Part shown: positions 25,599 through 33,612 of the stretch, in pieces | How positions within the stretch are numbered: the stretch's first letter is position 1 | How the letters are laid out: each line of letters opens with the position of its first letter | Assembly: GCF_016482785.1 (NCBI RefSeq) | Contig: NZ_JAEMXM010000019.1 | Coordinates: 1 to 64,000 of the forward strand | Length of the DNA: 64,000 nt | Source of the DNA: Paenibacillus alkalitolerans | GTDB taxonomy: Bacteria; Bacillota; Bacilli; Paenibacillales; YIM-B00363 | Reading direction: 5' to 3' | The notes under the pieces: model-generated | Databases searched by the model: none | Seen by the model: only the letters and a program-made list of their open reading frames with translations | What the model was told of the DNA's origin: nothing | Program-made: the position numbers and the translations under genes

Positions 25599-25612
25599 GA
25601 AAGCGCTTTTCT
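25599..25612. promoter_or_regulatory. cre-like site before the YesS-like regulator
   Basis: TGAAAGCGCTTTTC contains the symmetric core GAAAGCGCTTTTC of catabolite-responsive elements; the last two consensus bases do not match. It lies 28 bases before the regulator start. Confidence 0.4.
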
Positions 25613-25639
25613 GAATTATGTGTGGGGAGTTGATGGCTC

Positions 25640-27868
25640 TTGCCGAAGAAAGAAGGGAACTTTTATCGTAAAAGCTTAATATGGTTCCTGGTCACCGCAA
25701 GCATTCCGGGTCTGATAATCGGGGGCTGCGTCTATTGGTTTGCCGTCGGTTACATCGAACGGGATATAAGCGTTCTCCACCAGCGGCAAATTGCGGAACG
25801 GGCGCAAAACATCGACGATCAATTGAGCTATCTGGAAATGAGTTTATCCCATTGGGCATTTACCCCTCGTTTTGGCTCCAACCTGCAGGATTTGAAGTTT
25901 ATTTACCATTTCAAAGAGACTTGGGACATTTCGAAAACGCTGCTCGTTCTGCAAGGTTCCCACCCGCTCATTCAAAAAGTAGAGCTGTACGTCGGCGGGA
26001 CAAGTCCGGTTTTGTTTAAACCCGAATACTACAGCATAACCGATCCTGCTCTTATTTCCGGTTACAACCGGATGATCGGGGAGGAGAAACACGTGTACTG
26101 GACAAACCGGCTGCCCGCGCCGGAAACAAGCTCGTCCGCCGTTGGCGACCCTATCGTGCTTGTGCATAAGATACCCGGAGACAACAGCGCGCCGTTCGGC
26201 GTCATTTCGGTGACTCTCAAGCGGGACAAAGTCATCAACCTGCTGAAGACGATGACCCCTTACAATGAAGGCGTCACCCTGCTTCTCGACGAGGCAGGAC
26301 ATATCGTCGCTTCGGACAATGCCCGCGGTCAAGGAATAAACGCCGCCTTAACGAGTGAAGTGAGCGGCCGAAAAAACTCTTCGGGAACGTTCTTATTCGA
26401 TTATAACGGGGTTACATACTCCGTGTCTTACGGCAAGATGAAACGCATCGCATCCGACTGGACGTATATATCCGCCGCTCCAATGACGGCTATAACAGGA
26501 CCCGTTGTGGTCGCTTCAAATATGATCATTGCTGTGAGCGCGTCCGGACTGCTGCTTGCGATCAGTTTGTCGTGGTTCGCATCCCGCAGGGTATACTCTC
26601 CCGTCGAGCGGCTCATCGACGATCTGGCTAAAGAGAGACATTCTTTAAGGCAACGGATGGAGGAGCAGCGTCCTCACGCCAGAGCCGGGTTTTTGCTGCA
26701 GCTCATTCAAGGGCACTTGAACGCTTACTCGGAAGAAGACTTGAGGAAGAGGATGGAACTGTACGGGTGGGAAGTAGATAACCACCGGTTCCGTATACTG
26801 CACATTCAGCTTACTGGACATGAGGCGTTAAATGAACGATTTACACACGGAGACGAAAGTTTGGTTACTTTCGCAGCTGCGAACATCATCGAGGAATTGG
26901 CCGCCCAGCAATTGGAGCAATACAGCGTCGTTAATTTTCACGATTTGTCGGTGGCTTTGCTCGTAATGTCGCCTGACTCCGGAATCGAGAACGGAACGGT
27001 ATCCGATTTGCTGCAAGTACTGGGGGAAGAAATAACGAAAACCGTCAACCGCATCATCAAGATGCAGGTCACGATTACGATCAGCCGGCAAATCGGGAGC
27101 ATTCAGAGCATTCCGGATTCATTCATGGAAGTCGAACGGGCTGCCGGCTACAGGAAATTCATCAATCAAAACCAAGTGCTTCATATGGATAAGCTGCCGG
27201 CGGACTTCGGCGCAGACCGGATTTGCTATCCGTTCGCGTTGGAACGGGACATCATTCAAGCGATGCGAACAGGTAATAAGGAAGAGGCCGAGAGGTCCGT
27301 CGCGCAATTTTTACAGGAGCTCTCCACCTATGGCGGCACCGAAATCCATGTGCAGCAAAACATGCTTCAACTGTTGGGCAGCATTCAGCATGCGATATTG
27401 CAATCCGGATTGAATACGTACCATTTATTTAAGGGTGACAACATGTTCGGCCAGCTGTCGCAAATCCGCGAACCGGACAAGATGCTGCAGTGGATGAAAG
27501 ATAAGGTGATCGCACCGTTCATTGAGGAGAGGGAAGCGCGTGCGAATACGCAATTGAAGCGGATTGCGGAACAAATCATCGAATACCTCAATGAGAACTA
27601 CATGCGCGACATTTCGCTCGATCAATGCGCGGACTTGACAGGAACCAATCCGTATACGCTGAGCAAGCTGTTCAAACAGACGACAGGCATCAACTTTATC
27701 GATTATGTTACGGAGCTGCGCATTAACAAGGCGAAAGAGCTGCTTCGGGAAACGGATCTGAAAATCAATGACATTGCGTTTGAGGTCGGCTACCAGCAGC
27801 GTTATTTCAATAGAATCTTTAAGAAGCAGGTCGGCGTTACCCCCGGCCAATTCCGGGCATCTTCATAG
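25640..27868 (+). CDS. Membrane-bound AraC-family regulator (YesS-like)
   Basis: 742 residues. Two membrane segments (about 12-33 and 292-312) flank an extracellular sensor of the dCache type, followed by a coiled linker and a C-terminal AraC DNA-binding domain (about 640-742; LDQCADLTGTNPYTLSKLFKQTTG and IAFEVGYQQRYFNRIFKKQ). B. subtilis YesS, which activates rhamnogalacturonan genes, has this architecture. It would sense an extracellular pectin fragment and act directly on DNA. TTG start with GGGGAG about ten bases upstream. It lies between the PL11 gene and the ABC transporter genes. Confidence 0.88.
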   Translation: MPKKEGNFYRKSLIWFLVTASIPGLIIGGCVYWFAVGYIERDISVLHQRQIAERAQNIDDQLSYLEMSLSHWAFTPRFGSNLQDLKFIYHFKETWDISKTLLVLQGSHPLIQKVELYVGGTSPVLFKPEYYSITDPALISGYNRMIGEEKHVYWTNRLPAPETSSSAVGDPIVLVHKIPGDNSAPFGVISVTLKRDKVINLLKTMTPYNEGVTLLLDEAGHIVASDNARGQGINAALTSEVSGRKNSSGTFLFDYNGVTYSVSYGKMKRIASDWTYISAAPMTAITGPVVVASNMIIAVSASGLLLAISLSWFASRRVYSPVERLIDDLAKERHSLRQRMEEQRPHARAGFLLQLIQGHLNAYSEEDLRKRMELYGWEVDNHRFRILHIQLTGHEALNERFTHGDESLVTFAAANIIEELAAQQLEQYSVVNFHDLSVALLVMSPDSGIENGTVSDLLQVLGEEITKTVNRIIKMQVTITISRQIGSIQSIPDSFMEVERAAGYRKFINQNQVLHMDKLPADFGADRICYPFALERDIIQAMRTGNKEEAERSVAQFLQELSTYGGTEIHVQQNMLQLLGSIQHAILQSGLNTYHLFKGDNMFGQLSQIREPDKMLQWMKDKVIAPFIEEREARANTQLKRIAEQIIEYLNENYMRDISLDQCADLTGTNPYTLSKLFKQTTGINFIDYVTELRINKAKELLRETDLKINDIAFEVGYQQRYFNRIFKKQVGVTPGQFRASS

Positions 27869-27914
27869 AGAAATGCAAAAAACGCCTATCGGGCAAAAAA
27901 AGTGCCCTATCATG

Positions 27915-27942
27915 AAAAAACCTTGATTTATCAAGGTTTTTT
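27915..27942. terminator. Bidirectional-looking terminator after the regulator gene
   Basis: AAAAAACCTTGA (27915-27926) pairs with TCAAGGTTTTTT (27931-27942). The six-base T end gives a good terminator on the plus strand. Confidence 0.85.
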
Positions 27943-28023
27943 CACTGCAAAAAAGTAGAATTGAAAGTGTTTGCAAACCCGGAGATACTTCGAATAAACG
28001 ATGGAAACGGAAAGGGAGAGCAG

Positions 28024-28968
28024 ATGCAAATTACGAGACAAAGAGCGCGGACGGGAATAGCGAAGCAGCGGGTCTGGATGGGCAAATTAAAGAAAGACAA
28101 ATGGATGTACGCGCTGCTGATGCCGGGATTGATTTACTTCATCGTATTCAAATATTTGCCCATGTGGGGCGTGTTGATTTCATTTCAAAACTACCAACCG
28201 TTTGTCGGTTTCTGGAACAGCGAGTGGGTCGGCTTCGAACACTTTCGCAATTTCTTTACAAATCCGGATTTCTTCAGGCTGCTGCGCAACACGTTCATTT
28301 TGGCCGTATACGATTTGGTGTTTTTCTTTCCTGCGCCGATTATCGTCGCACTATTGCTGAACGAAGTACGTATCGCCGTGTTCAAGCGATTGGTCCAGAC
28401 GTTCGTGTACGTGCCGCACTTTATTTCCATGGTTATCGTTGCAAGTATGACATACGTGTTCTTAACGACGGGCGGCGTGTTGAACGAGCTGATCACGTTG
28501 GCCACCGGGCAAAGATTCAACTTCTTGTCCGATCCCGCGTGGTTCCGTCCGTTGATCATTCTCCAAATTATGTGGAAGGAAACCGGGTGGGGCACCATCA
28601 TCTTCTTGGCGGCGCTCGCTTCGGTCGACGTGGAGCAGTATGAAGCGGCCATTGTGGACGGAGCAACCAGGTTTCAAAGACTGATTCATATTACGCTTCC
28701 GGCGATCAGCAGCACCATCGTCATATTGCTCATTTTGCGGCTCGGCAATTTTCTTGATAACGGTTTCGAGCAAATATTCCTCATGACGAACTCGTTGAAC
28801 CGTTCGGTGGCTGACGTGTTTGACACGTATGTGTATTTCGTCGGGATTACGCAAGGAGCGTTCAGCTACAGCACGGCGATCGGCCTGTTCAAATCGGTCG
28901 TGGGCATCGTGTTGATTTACGGAAGCAACTGGCTTGCCAAGCGGTTCGGACAAGAAGGGCTATTGTAA
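28024..28968 (+). CDS. Sugar ABC transporter permease (LplB-like)
   Basis: 314 residues, six membrane segments, and the cytosolic EAA loop EQYEAAIVDGATRFQRLIHITLP split around the coupling helix. LplB/YtcP-type permeases pair with a partner permease and a large lipoprotein binding protein, both encoded directly downstream. ATG at 28024 has AAAGGGAG upstream; a TTG further up at 27961 lacks a site. No ATPase gene is present in the locus, so a shared MsmX-like ATPase is probable. It would import rhamnogalacturonan oligomers, inferred from context. Confidence 0.9.
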   Translation: MQITRQRARTGIAKQRVWMGKLKKDKWMYALLMPGLIYFIVFKYLPMWGVLISFQNYQPFVGFWNSEWVGFEHFRNFFTNPDFFRLLRNTFILAVYDLVFFFPAPIIVALLLNEVRIAVFKRLVQTFVYVPHFISMVIVASMTYVFLTTGGVLNELITLATGQRFNFLSDPAWFRPLIILQIMWKETGWGTIIFLAALASVDVEQYEAAIVDGATRFQRLIHITLPAISSTIVILLILRLGNFLDNGFEQIFLMTNSLNRSVADVFDTYVYFVGITQGAFSYSTAIGLFKSVVGIVLIYGSNWLAKRFGQEGLL

Positions 28969-28987
28969 GAGGAAGGGAGGGGAAAAT

Positions 28988-29872
28988 GTGCGCAAAAACC
29001 ACGATACGTTGGGAGAAAAATTATTCGACGTCTTCAATTTCGCTTTTTTGGCCGCCTTCGCGCTCTTAACGGTGCTTCCGTTTATTTATATTATCGCAGG
29101 GTCGTTCGCAACGGAGGTGGAGCTGACGGAACGCAAGTTTTTCCTGTTTCCGACCGATCCGTCGCTTGCCGCGTATCAATACATTTTTTCATCGGATACG
29201 ATTTTTCGGAGCATCGGCAACTCCGTATTCATTACAGTCGCCGGAACATTGACGAATTTGGCTTTTACGCTGTCGATGGCGTATGCGTTATCCCGGAAAG
29301 ATTTAATGGGCCGCAATATCGTGATGAACCTCGTCATCTTCTCCATGCTCTTCAGCGGCGGGATGATTCCGTCCTATCTGTTAGTGAAAGAGCTTGGGAT
29401 GCTGGACAGCTATGCCGCGGTCATTTTGCCGGGGGCGATCAGCGCTTTCAGTCTGATCATCATTAAAAACTTCTTCCAGCAGCTGCCGGCCGGCCTGGAA
29501 GAATCGGCACGAATAGACGGCTGTTCCGACATGGGCGTGCTATGGCGAATCGTCATACCGCTTTCCAAGCCGGTCATCGCCACGTTCGGATTGTTTTATG
29601 CGGTCGGCCACTGGAACAACTTCTTCTCCGCATTGTTGTTCCTGAACGATCACACGAAGTGGCCGCTGCAGGTGATGTTAAGGGAAATCGTCATGCTGTC
29701 GCAGCTGGCCGTCGGGGATATGAACAATATGGATCCGAACTTCGTTAAGCCGCCCGATCAGTCCGTGAAGATGGCGGTGATCGTGGTCGGTACGGTTCCG
29801 ATTCTTATGGTGTACCCGTTTTTACAGAAGCATTTCGCCAAGGGCGTGCTGCTGGGCTCGATCAAAGGGTAG
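28988..29872 (+). CDS. Sugar ABC transporter permease (YtcP-like)
   Basis: 294 residues with six membrane segments and the EAA motif ESARIDGCSDMGVLWRIVIP (trimmed at its ends). It begins with a GTG at 28988 preceded by GGAAGGGAGGGG, 19 bases after the first permease stop. The C-terminal FAKGVLLGSIKG is typical of YtcP proteins. It forms the transmembrane channel together with the preceding permease. Confidence 0.9.
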   Translation: MRKNHDTLGEKLFDVFNFAFLAAFALLTVLPFIYIIAGSFATEVELTERKFFLFPTDPSLAAYQYIFSSDTIFRSIGNSVFITVAGTLTNLAFTLSMAYALSRKDLMGRNIVMNLVIFSMLFSGGMIPSYLLVKELGMLDSYAAVILPGAISAFSLIIIKNFFQQLPAGLEESARIDGCSDMGVLWRIVIPLSKPVIATFGLFYAVGHWNNFFSALLFLNDHTKWPLQVMLREIVMLSQLAVGDMNNMDPNFVKPPDQSVKMAVIVVGTVPILMVYPFLQKHFAKGVLLGSIKG

Positions 29873-29934
29873 ATCATCACCATGCGTGATATCTATATAC
29901 AAACTGCCATGAAGTAAAAAGGGAGGATAAACGA

Positions 29935-31512
29935 ATGAACGGTAAACGATTGAAGTCAAGGAAAGCCGTCGCGTTGCTGTGTATGGCAATCCTGTTATTG
30001 CTCGCGGCATGCTCCGGCGGAGCCGGCGGCAGCGGGCAGGAGGCGGCGCCTCCGAAAGAGGAAACAGCGGATACGGGCGGTACGGAGGGTGATAAAGAAG
30101 AGCAGCCGGCCAATCCGGAACCGTTGAAGCTTAGCATTATGGTGCAGGCGTTCGGGACGGAGCTTCCGGAGAACGACAGCATTATCCTGAAGCAGGTGGA
30201 AGAGTACACGAACACCGACATTGAGATGCAGTTCGTACCGAACAGCTCTTATGGGGATAAAGTGAACATCACGCTCGCGTCGGGACAGCTTCCGTCGATC
30301 ATGGTTGTCGACCGCGGTTCGGCAAGCTTCATTAATGCGGCGAGAGCCGGTGCATTCTGGGAGCTCGGGCCTTACTTGAAAGATTATCCGAACTTGAGCC
30401 AGGCCAACCCGATCATATTGCACAACTCGTCCGTCGACGGGAAAACATACGGCATCTACCGCGGCAGGACGTTGGGCCGGATGGGCATGATCATCAACAA
30501 GGTTTGGATGGATAACCTCGGCCTTCAGCCGCCGAAGACGATCGACGAGTTTTACAACCTGTTGAAAGCGTTCAAGGAGGACGATCCGGACCGGGACGGC
30601 AAGGACGATACGTACGGAATCGTCATTACGAAGTATGCCGGCCCATGGGACATTATGCAGGTATGGTTCGGCGCGCCGAACAAGTGGGGCGAAGGACCGG
30701 ACGGCAAGCTTGTGCCGACTCACCTGACGCCGGAATATAGGGAAGCGCTGAAGTTTTTCCGCAAATTGTATGCGGAAGGGCTCGTCAATGAAGACTTTGC
30801 GGTGATGGACCCCGCGGTGTGGATGGACCCGATGGTGAACGAGCAAGCCGGCGTTGTCGTCGACGTGGCGGATATGGGCCGCCGGATCGACGGAAAGATG
30901 CAGGACAAGGCGAAGCGGGATGAGCCGTATATGAGCGTGTTCCAAGCGCCGGTGGGACCGAAGGGACACCGCGACATGCCGACCTCCGGTTACTCGGGCG
31001 TTCTAGCCGTCTCCAAGTCAGCGGTCAAAACCGAAGAAGAATTGAAGCGTGTGCTGGAGTTCCTGGATAAGCTCAACGATGAGGAGATGCAGATGCTGCT
31101 CGGATACGGCGTTGAAGGCCGCCACTACAATATGGTCGACGGCTACATCAAACCGATCGAATCGGAAGATCCGGCGCTGAAGAAAGAAAGAGAGAGCTTG
31201 AACCAGATGCTTATGTTCATCGGGCCGACGACTCCGACGCTTGAGCCGACTCCGATCAACAAGATGGTGGCGGACGTTCAGAAGGCGAATGAGGAAATCG
31301 TCGTCGGCAACCCTGCGGAGCCGTTGGTGTCGGAAGTATACGCGCAGAAAGGTCAGCAGCTGGATAACATCATTGCCGACGCCCGCATTCAGTACATTGT
31401 CGGACAGATCGACGATCAAGGTCTCCAGGCAGCAATAGATTTGTGGCGGAAAACAGGAGGAGACGAGTACGTGGAAGAAATAAATAAGCTGTACGAAGCG
31501 ACAAAACAATAA
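29935..31512 (+). CDS. Extracellular solute-binding lipoprotein of the RG-I transporter (LplA-like)
   Basis: 525 residues with a lipoprotein signal (LLLAAC, lipidated Cys26) and an acidic Gly-rich linker. The mature part is a large binding protein of the LplA type, with GMIINKVWMDNLGLQPPKT and the EF-like loop DPDRDGKDDTYG common in these proteins. It captures oligosaccharides and delivers them to the two permeases encoded just before it. AGGAGG-type site before the ATG. A strong hairpin follows and may lower downstream expression relative to this gene. Confidence 0.9.
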   Translation: MNGKRLKSRKAVALLCMAILLLLAACSGGAGGSGQEAAPPKEETADTGGTEGDKEEQPANPEPLKLSIMVQAFGTELPENDSIILKQVEEYTNTDIEMQFVPNSSYGDKVNITLASGQLPSIMVVDRGSASFINAARAGAFWELGPYLKDYPNLSQANPIILHNSSVDGKTYGIYRGRTLGRMGMIINKVWMDNLGLQPPKTIDEFYNLLKAFKEDDPDRDGKDDTYGIVITKYAGPWDIMQVWFGAPNKWGEGPDGKLVPTHLTPEYREALKFFRKLYAEGLVNEDFAVMDPAVWMDPMVNEQAGVVVDVADMGRRIDGKMQDKAKRDEPYMSVFQAPVGPKGHRDMPTSGYSGVLAVSKSAVKTEEELKRVLEFLDKLNDEEMQMLLGYGVEGRHYNMVDGYIKPIESEDPALKKERESLNQMLMFIGPTTPTLEPTPINKMVADVQKANEEIVVGNPAEPLVSEVYAQKGQQLDNIIADARIQYIVGQIDDQGLQAAIDLWRKTGGDEYVEEINKLYEATKQ

Positions 31513-31525
31513 CGGTTTTACGGAT

Positions 31526-31567
31526 GGACAGTGCCGCGCGATTCGAGCTTCGCGTGCGGCACTGTCC
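31526..31567 (+). terminator. Terminator or attenuator after the binding-protein gene
   Basis: GGACAGTGCCGC (31526-31537) pairs with GCGGCACTGTCC (31556-31567). The T-run is weak (TCTC), so partial read-through into the next genes is likely. Confidence 0.65.
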
Positions 31568-31576
31568 TCTCATGCT

Positions 31577-31590
31577 TGGAAGCGCTTCGG
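31577..31590. promoter_or_regulatory. cre-like palindrome before the cytosolic RG genes
   Basis: TGGAAGCGCTTCGG holds the perfect 10-base palindrome GAAGCGCTTC. It resembles CcpA/LacI-family sites but misses several consensus positions. It lies between the hairpin and the TTG at 31625. Confidence 0.35.
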
Positions 31591-31624
31591 TAACATTCGG
31601 TTCAATCGGGAGGGGAAGCGGAAG

Positions 31625-32905
31625 TTGAAGTTGAAGTTGACAAAGAAAGAGCCTGTACTCCTAAAGAAGATCGATATTTCGCGTGCGGGATTACGAAACA
31701 AGATGCTGTTGGGGGATATCGACGGAGACGGACGGATGGAAATCGTAATGGTGCAGCCGGACGGGGGGATCGACGACCGGTACGTCCCGCATCAAGTGCA
31801 ATGTTTGACGGCTTTCGATTTGGACGGAAATATGCTTTGGCAGCAAGGTACGCCCGATCCGAACGCGGGGAAGCCCGGCTCCGATTATCCTGCGCAAATA
31901 TACGACATTGACGGAGACGGCTTCAACGAAGTGCTCTGCGTAATGAATAAGAAGTTTCTCATTCTGGACGGCCGGACGGGACAGGTGAAGAGGGCGTTCG
32001 ATTTGCCCGGGCCAGAAGCGCACGACTGCATCATTATCGCCAATTTGTCCGGAGGACCGCATGCTCAAGACATCATTTTGAAGGACAGATATAAGAATTT
32101 ATGGGCGTTGGATCGCGATTTTCGCTTATTATGGACTTTCGAAGGCAATCCCGGACACTTCCCTTGGGCATTCGATTACGACGGCGACGGACGCGACGAG
32201 GTGATGGCCGGTTACGATATGCTCGATCACGACGGGACAAAGCTGTGGTCATGCGAGGATCTTGACGATCATGCGGACTGCATTTGGGTCGGCGATGTCG
32301 ACGGCGATGCGTCCAACGGTGATGAGATCGTAATCGGAGGAAGCGTAACGGTCATGTACGACCGGTACGGCAAGGAGCTGTGGCGTTACGACGGATCGAT
32401 CGAATCCCAGCATGTCGCTTTGGGGAAATTTAGGGACGACTTGCCGGGCTTGCAAATCGCCGGGTTGGACCGGATCGTTCGGGGGGATACCGGCGGCTCA
32501 GAGAGCGGCAAAGACGGGATGTTCCTGCTTGATTGCAGCGGAAAGGAAGTATGGAAAGAAGATAGAAAGACGAAAGGATGGCTGACGATCATCGAGACGC
32601 TGAGCCGTTGGGATGACGGTACGCTGGACTACATATTAGCCTACCGCAGAGGCGGAGGAGTGAACCCGGCGCTATACGACGGCTATATGAATGAGGTTGT
32701 GACGTTCCCGGTTGACGGTTACGTCGCGCATGCCGATCTGACGGGGAGCGGACGCGAGCAAGTTATTATTTATAGCGATTCGGAGGCGTATATTTTTGGG
32801 AGCACTGGCGGCGGACTATCGGCTGCGGCTCCGGGGACGCCGCTGCCGCAACCGAAGCGGCTGTACAGCTCCACTCTTTATCCGGGAGGACAGTATACGA
32901 GATGA
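31625..32905 (+). CDS. Cytosolic FG-GAP/VCBS-type beta-propeller protein, PL11-related in style
   Basis: 426 residues, no signal peptide. Several calcium-loop repeats (GDIDGDGRMEIV, YDIDGDGFNEVL, FDYDGDGRDEVM, GDVDGDASNGDEIV) mark a beta-propeller similar to the blades of PL11 lyases, but the catalytic region of YesW is not recognisable and the protein is about 200 residues shorter. TTG start with GGGAGGGG upstream. Its stop overlaps the next start (ATGA). It may handle imported rhamnogalacturonan fragments, enzymatically or by binding; this is inference from the operon. Confidence 0.7.
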   Translation: MKLKLTKKEPVLLKKIDISRAGLRNKMLLGDIDGDGRMEIVMVQPDGGIDDRYVPHQVQCLTAFDLDGNMLWQQGTPDPNAGKPGSDYPAQIYDIDGDGFNEVLCVMNKKFLILDGRTGQVKRAFDLPGPEAHDCIIIANLSGGPHAQDIILKDRYKNLWALDRDFRLLWTFEGNPGHFPWAFDYDGDGRDEVMAGYDMLDHDGTKLWSCEDLDDHADCIWVGDVDGDASNGDEIVIGGSVTVMYDRYGKELWRYDGSIESQHVALGKFRDDLPGLQIAGLDRIVRGDTGGSESGKDGMFLLDCSGKEVWKEDRKTKGWLTIIETLSRWDDGTLDYILAYRRGGGVNPALYDGYMNEVVTFPVDGYVAHADLTGSGREQVIIYSDSEAYIFGSTGGGLSAAAPGTPLPQPKRLYSSTLYPGGQYTR

Positions 32906-33606
32906 AGACGGGCATGACTGTGCAATTGGGTGATTTGCTCTACGAGAATAAATTAAGAGATACATCGGATACGCAAGGATTTGTTTTGGAAGGCGACGGC
33001 GCCGTCACGTTTCCGATGGGGAGAATGAGGCTGGAAAGCACGAGGCATCCCGACGAAGGACAGGCGGCAAATATCGTCTATTGGTGCCCGGAGTCGTTCC
33101 CGGACAATGTCGCCCTCAATTGGAGCTTTTGGCCTGTCCGGCAGCCCGGGCTGTGCATCCTGTTTTTCTGCGCGGCCGGGCGGCATGGAGAAGATTTGTT
33201 CTCGCCTGCGCTTAGTGGAAGAGACGGAATATATGATCAGTACCATCACGGAGATATCAACGCGTACCACGTGTCGTATTTTCGAAAGACGTATGCAACG
33301 GAACGCAGGTTTCAAACGTGCAACTTAAGGAAGAGCTACGGTTTCCATATGGTGGCGCAAGGCGCGGATCCGATTCCGCCGGTCGTCGATTGCGATCCGC
33401 CGTACCGGATGCAGGTCATCAAATACGGTCCTCATATTTCCTTTTCTATTGACGGCTTGCCGATCTTTCATTTCATTGACGACGGAGACACGTACGGACC
33501 GGTGCTGACCGGCGGGAAAATCGGGTTCCGCCAAATGGCGCCCTTGATTGCCGAATATTCGGATTTGCAGGTGCATGCGGTGAAAGAGTTGAATTTCGGG
33601 AGTTGA
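32902..33606 (+). CDS. YesU-like DUF1961 protein
   Basis: 234 residues of the DUF1961 family, which includes B. subtilis YesU from the rhamnogalacturonan locus. Visible marks are NIVYWCPESFPDNVALNWSF (trimmed), IYDQYHHGDINAYHVSYFR and VIKYGPHISFSIDGLPIFHF, a concanavalin-like jelly-roll with a conserved HHGDINAYH loop. No signal peptide. ATGA overlap with the propeller gene. The activity is not established; the context points to a cytosolic step in RG-I breakdown. Confidence 0.85.
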   Translation: MKTGMTVQLGDLLYENKLRDTSDTQGFVLEGDGAVTFPMGRMRLESTRHPDEGQAANIVYWCPESFPDNVALNWSFWPVRQPGLCILFFCAAGRHGEDLFSPALSGRDGIYDQYHHGDINAYHVSYFRKTYATERRFQTCNLRKSYGFHMVAQGADPIPPVVDCDPPYRMQVIKYGPHISFSIDGLPIFHFIDDGDTYGPVLTGGKIGFRQMAPLIAEYSDLQVHAVKELNFGS

Positions 33607-33612
33607 TTGACC

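Noticed and set aside
27963-27976. cre-like TGAAAGTGTTTGCA before the first permease gene
   Set aside because: It lacks the invariant central CG and a second consensus base, so it is no better than chance.
29995-30969. 324-codon minus-strand frame within the binding-protein gene
   Set aside because: It is antisense to a clear lipoprotein gene; Arg/His-rich, without start signal or domain.
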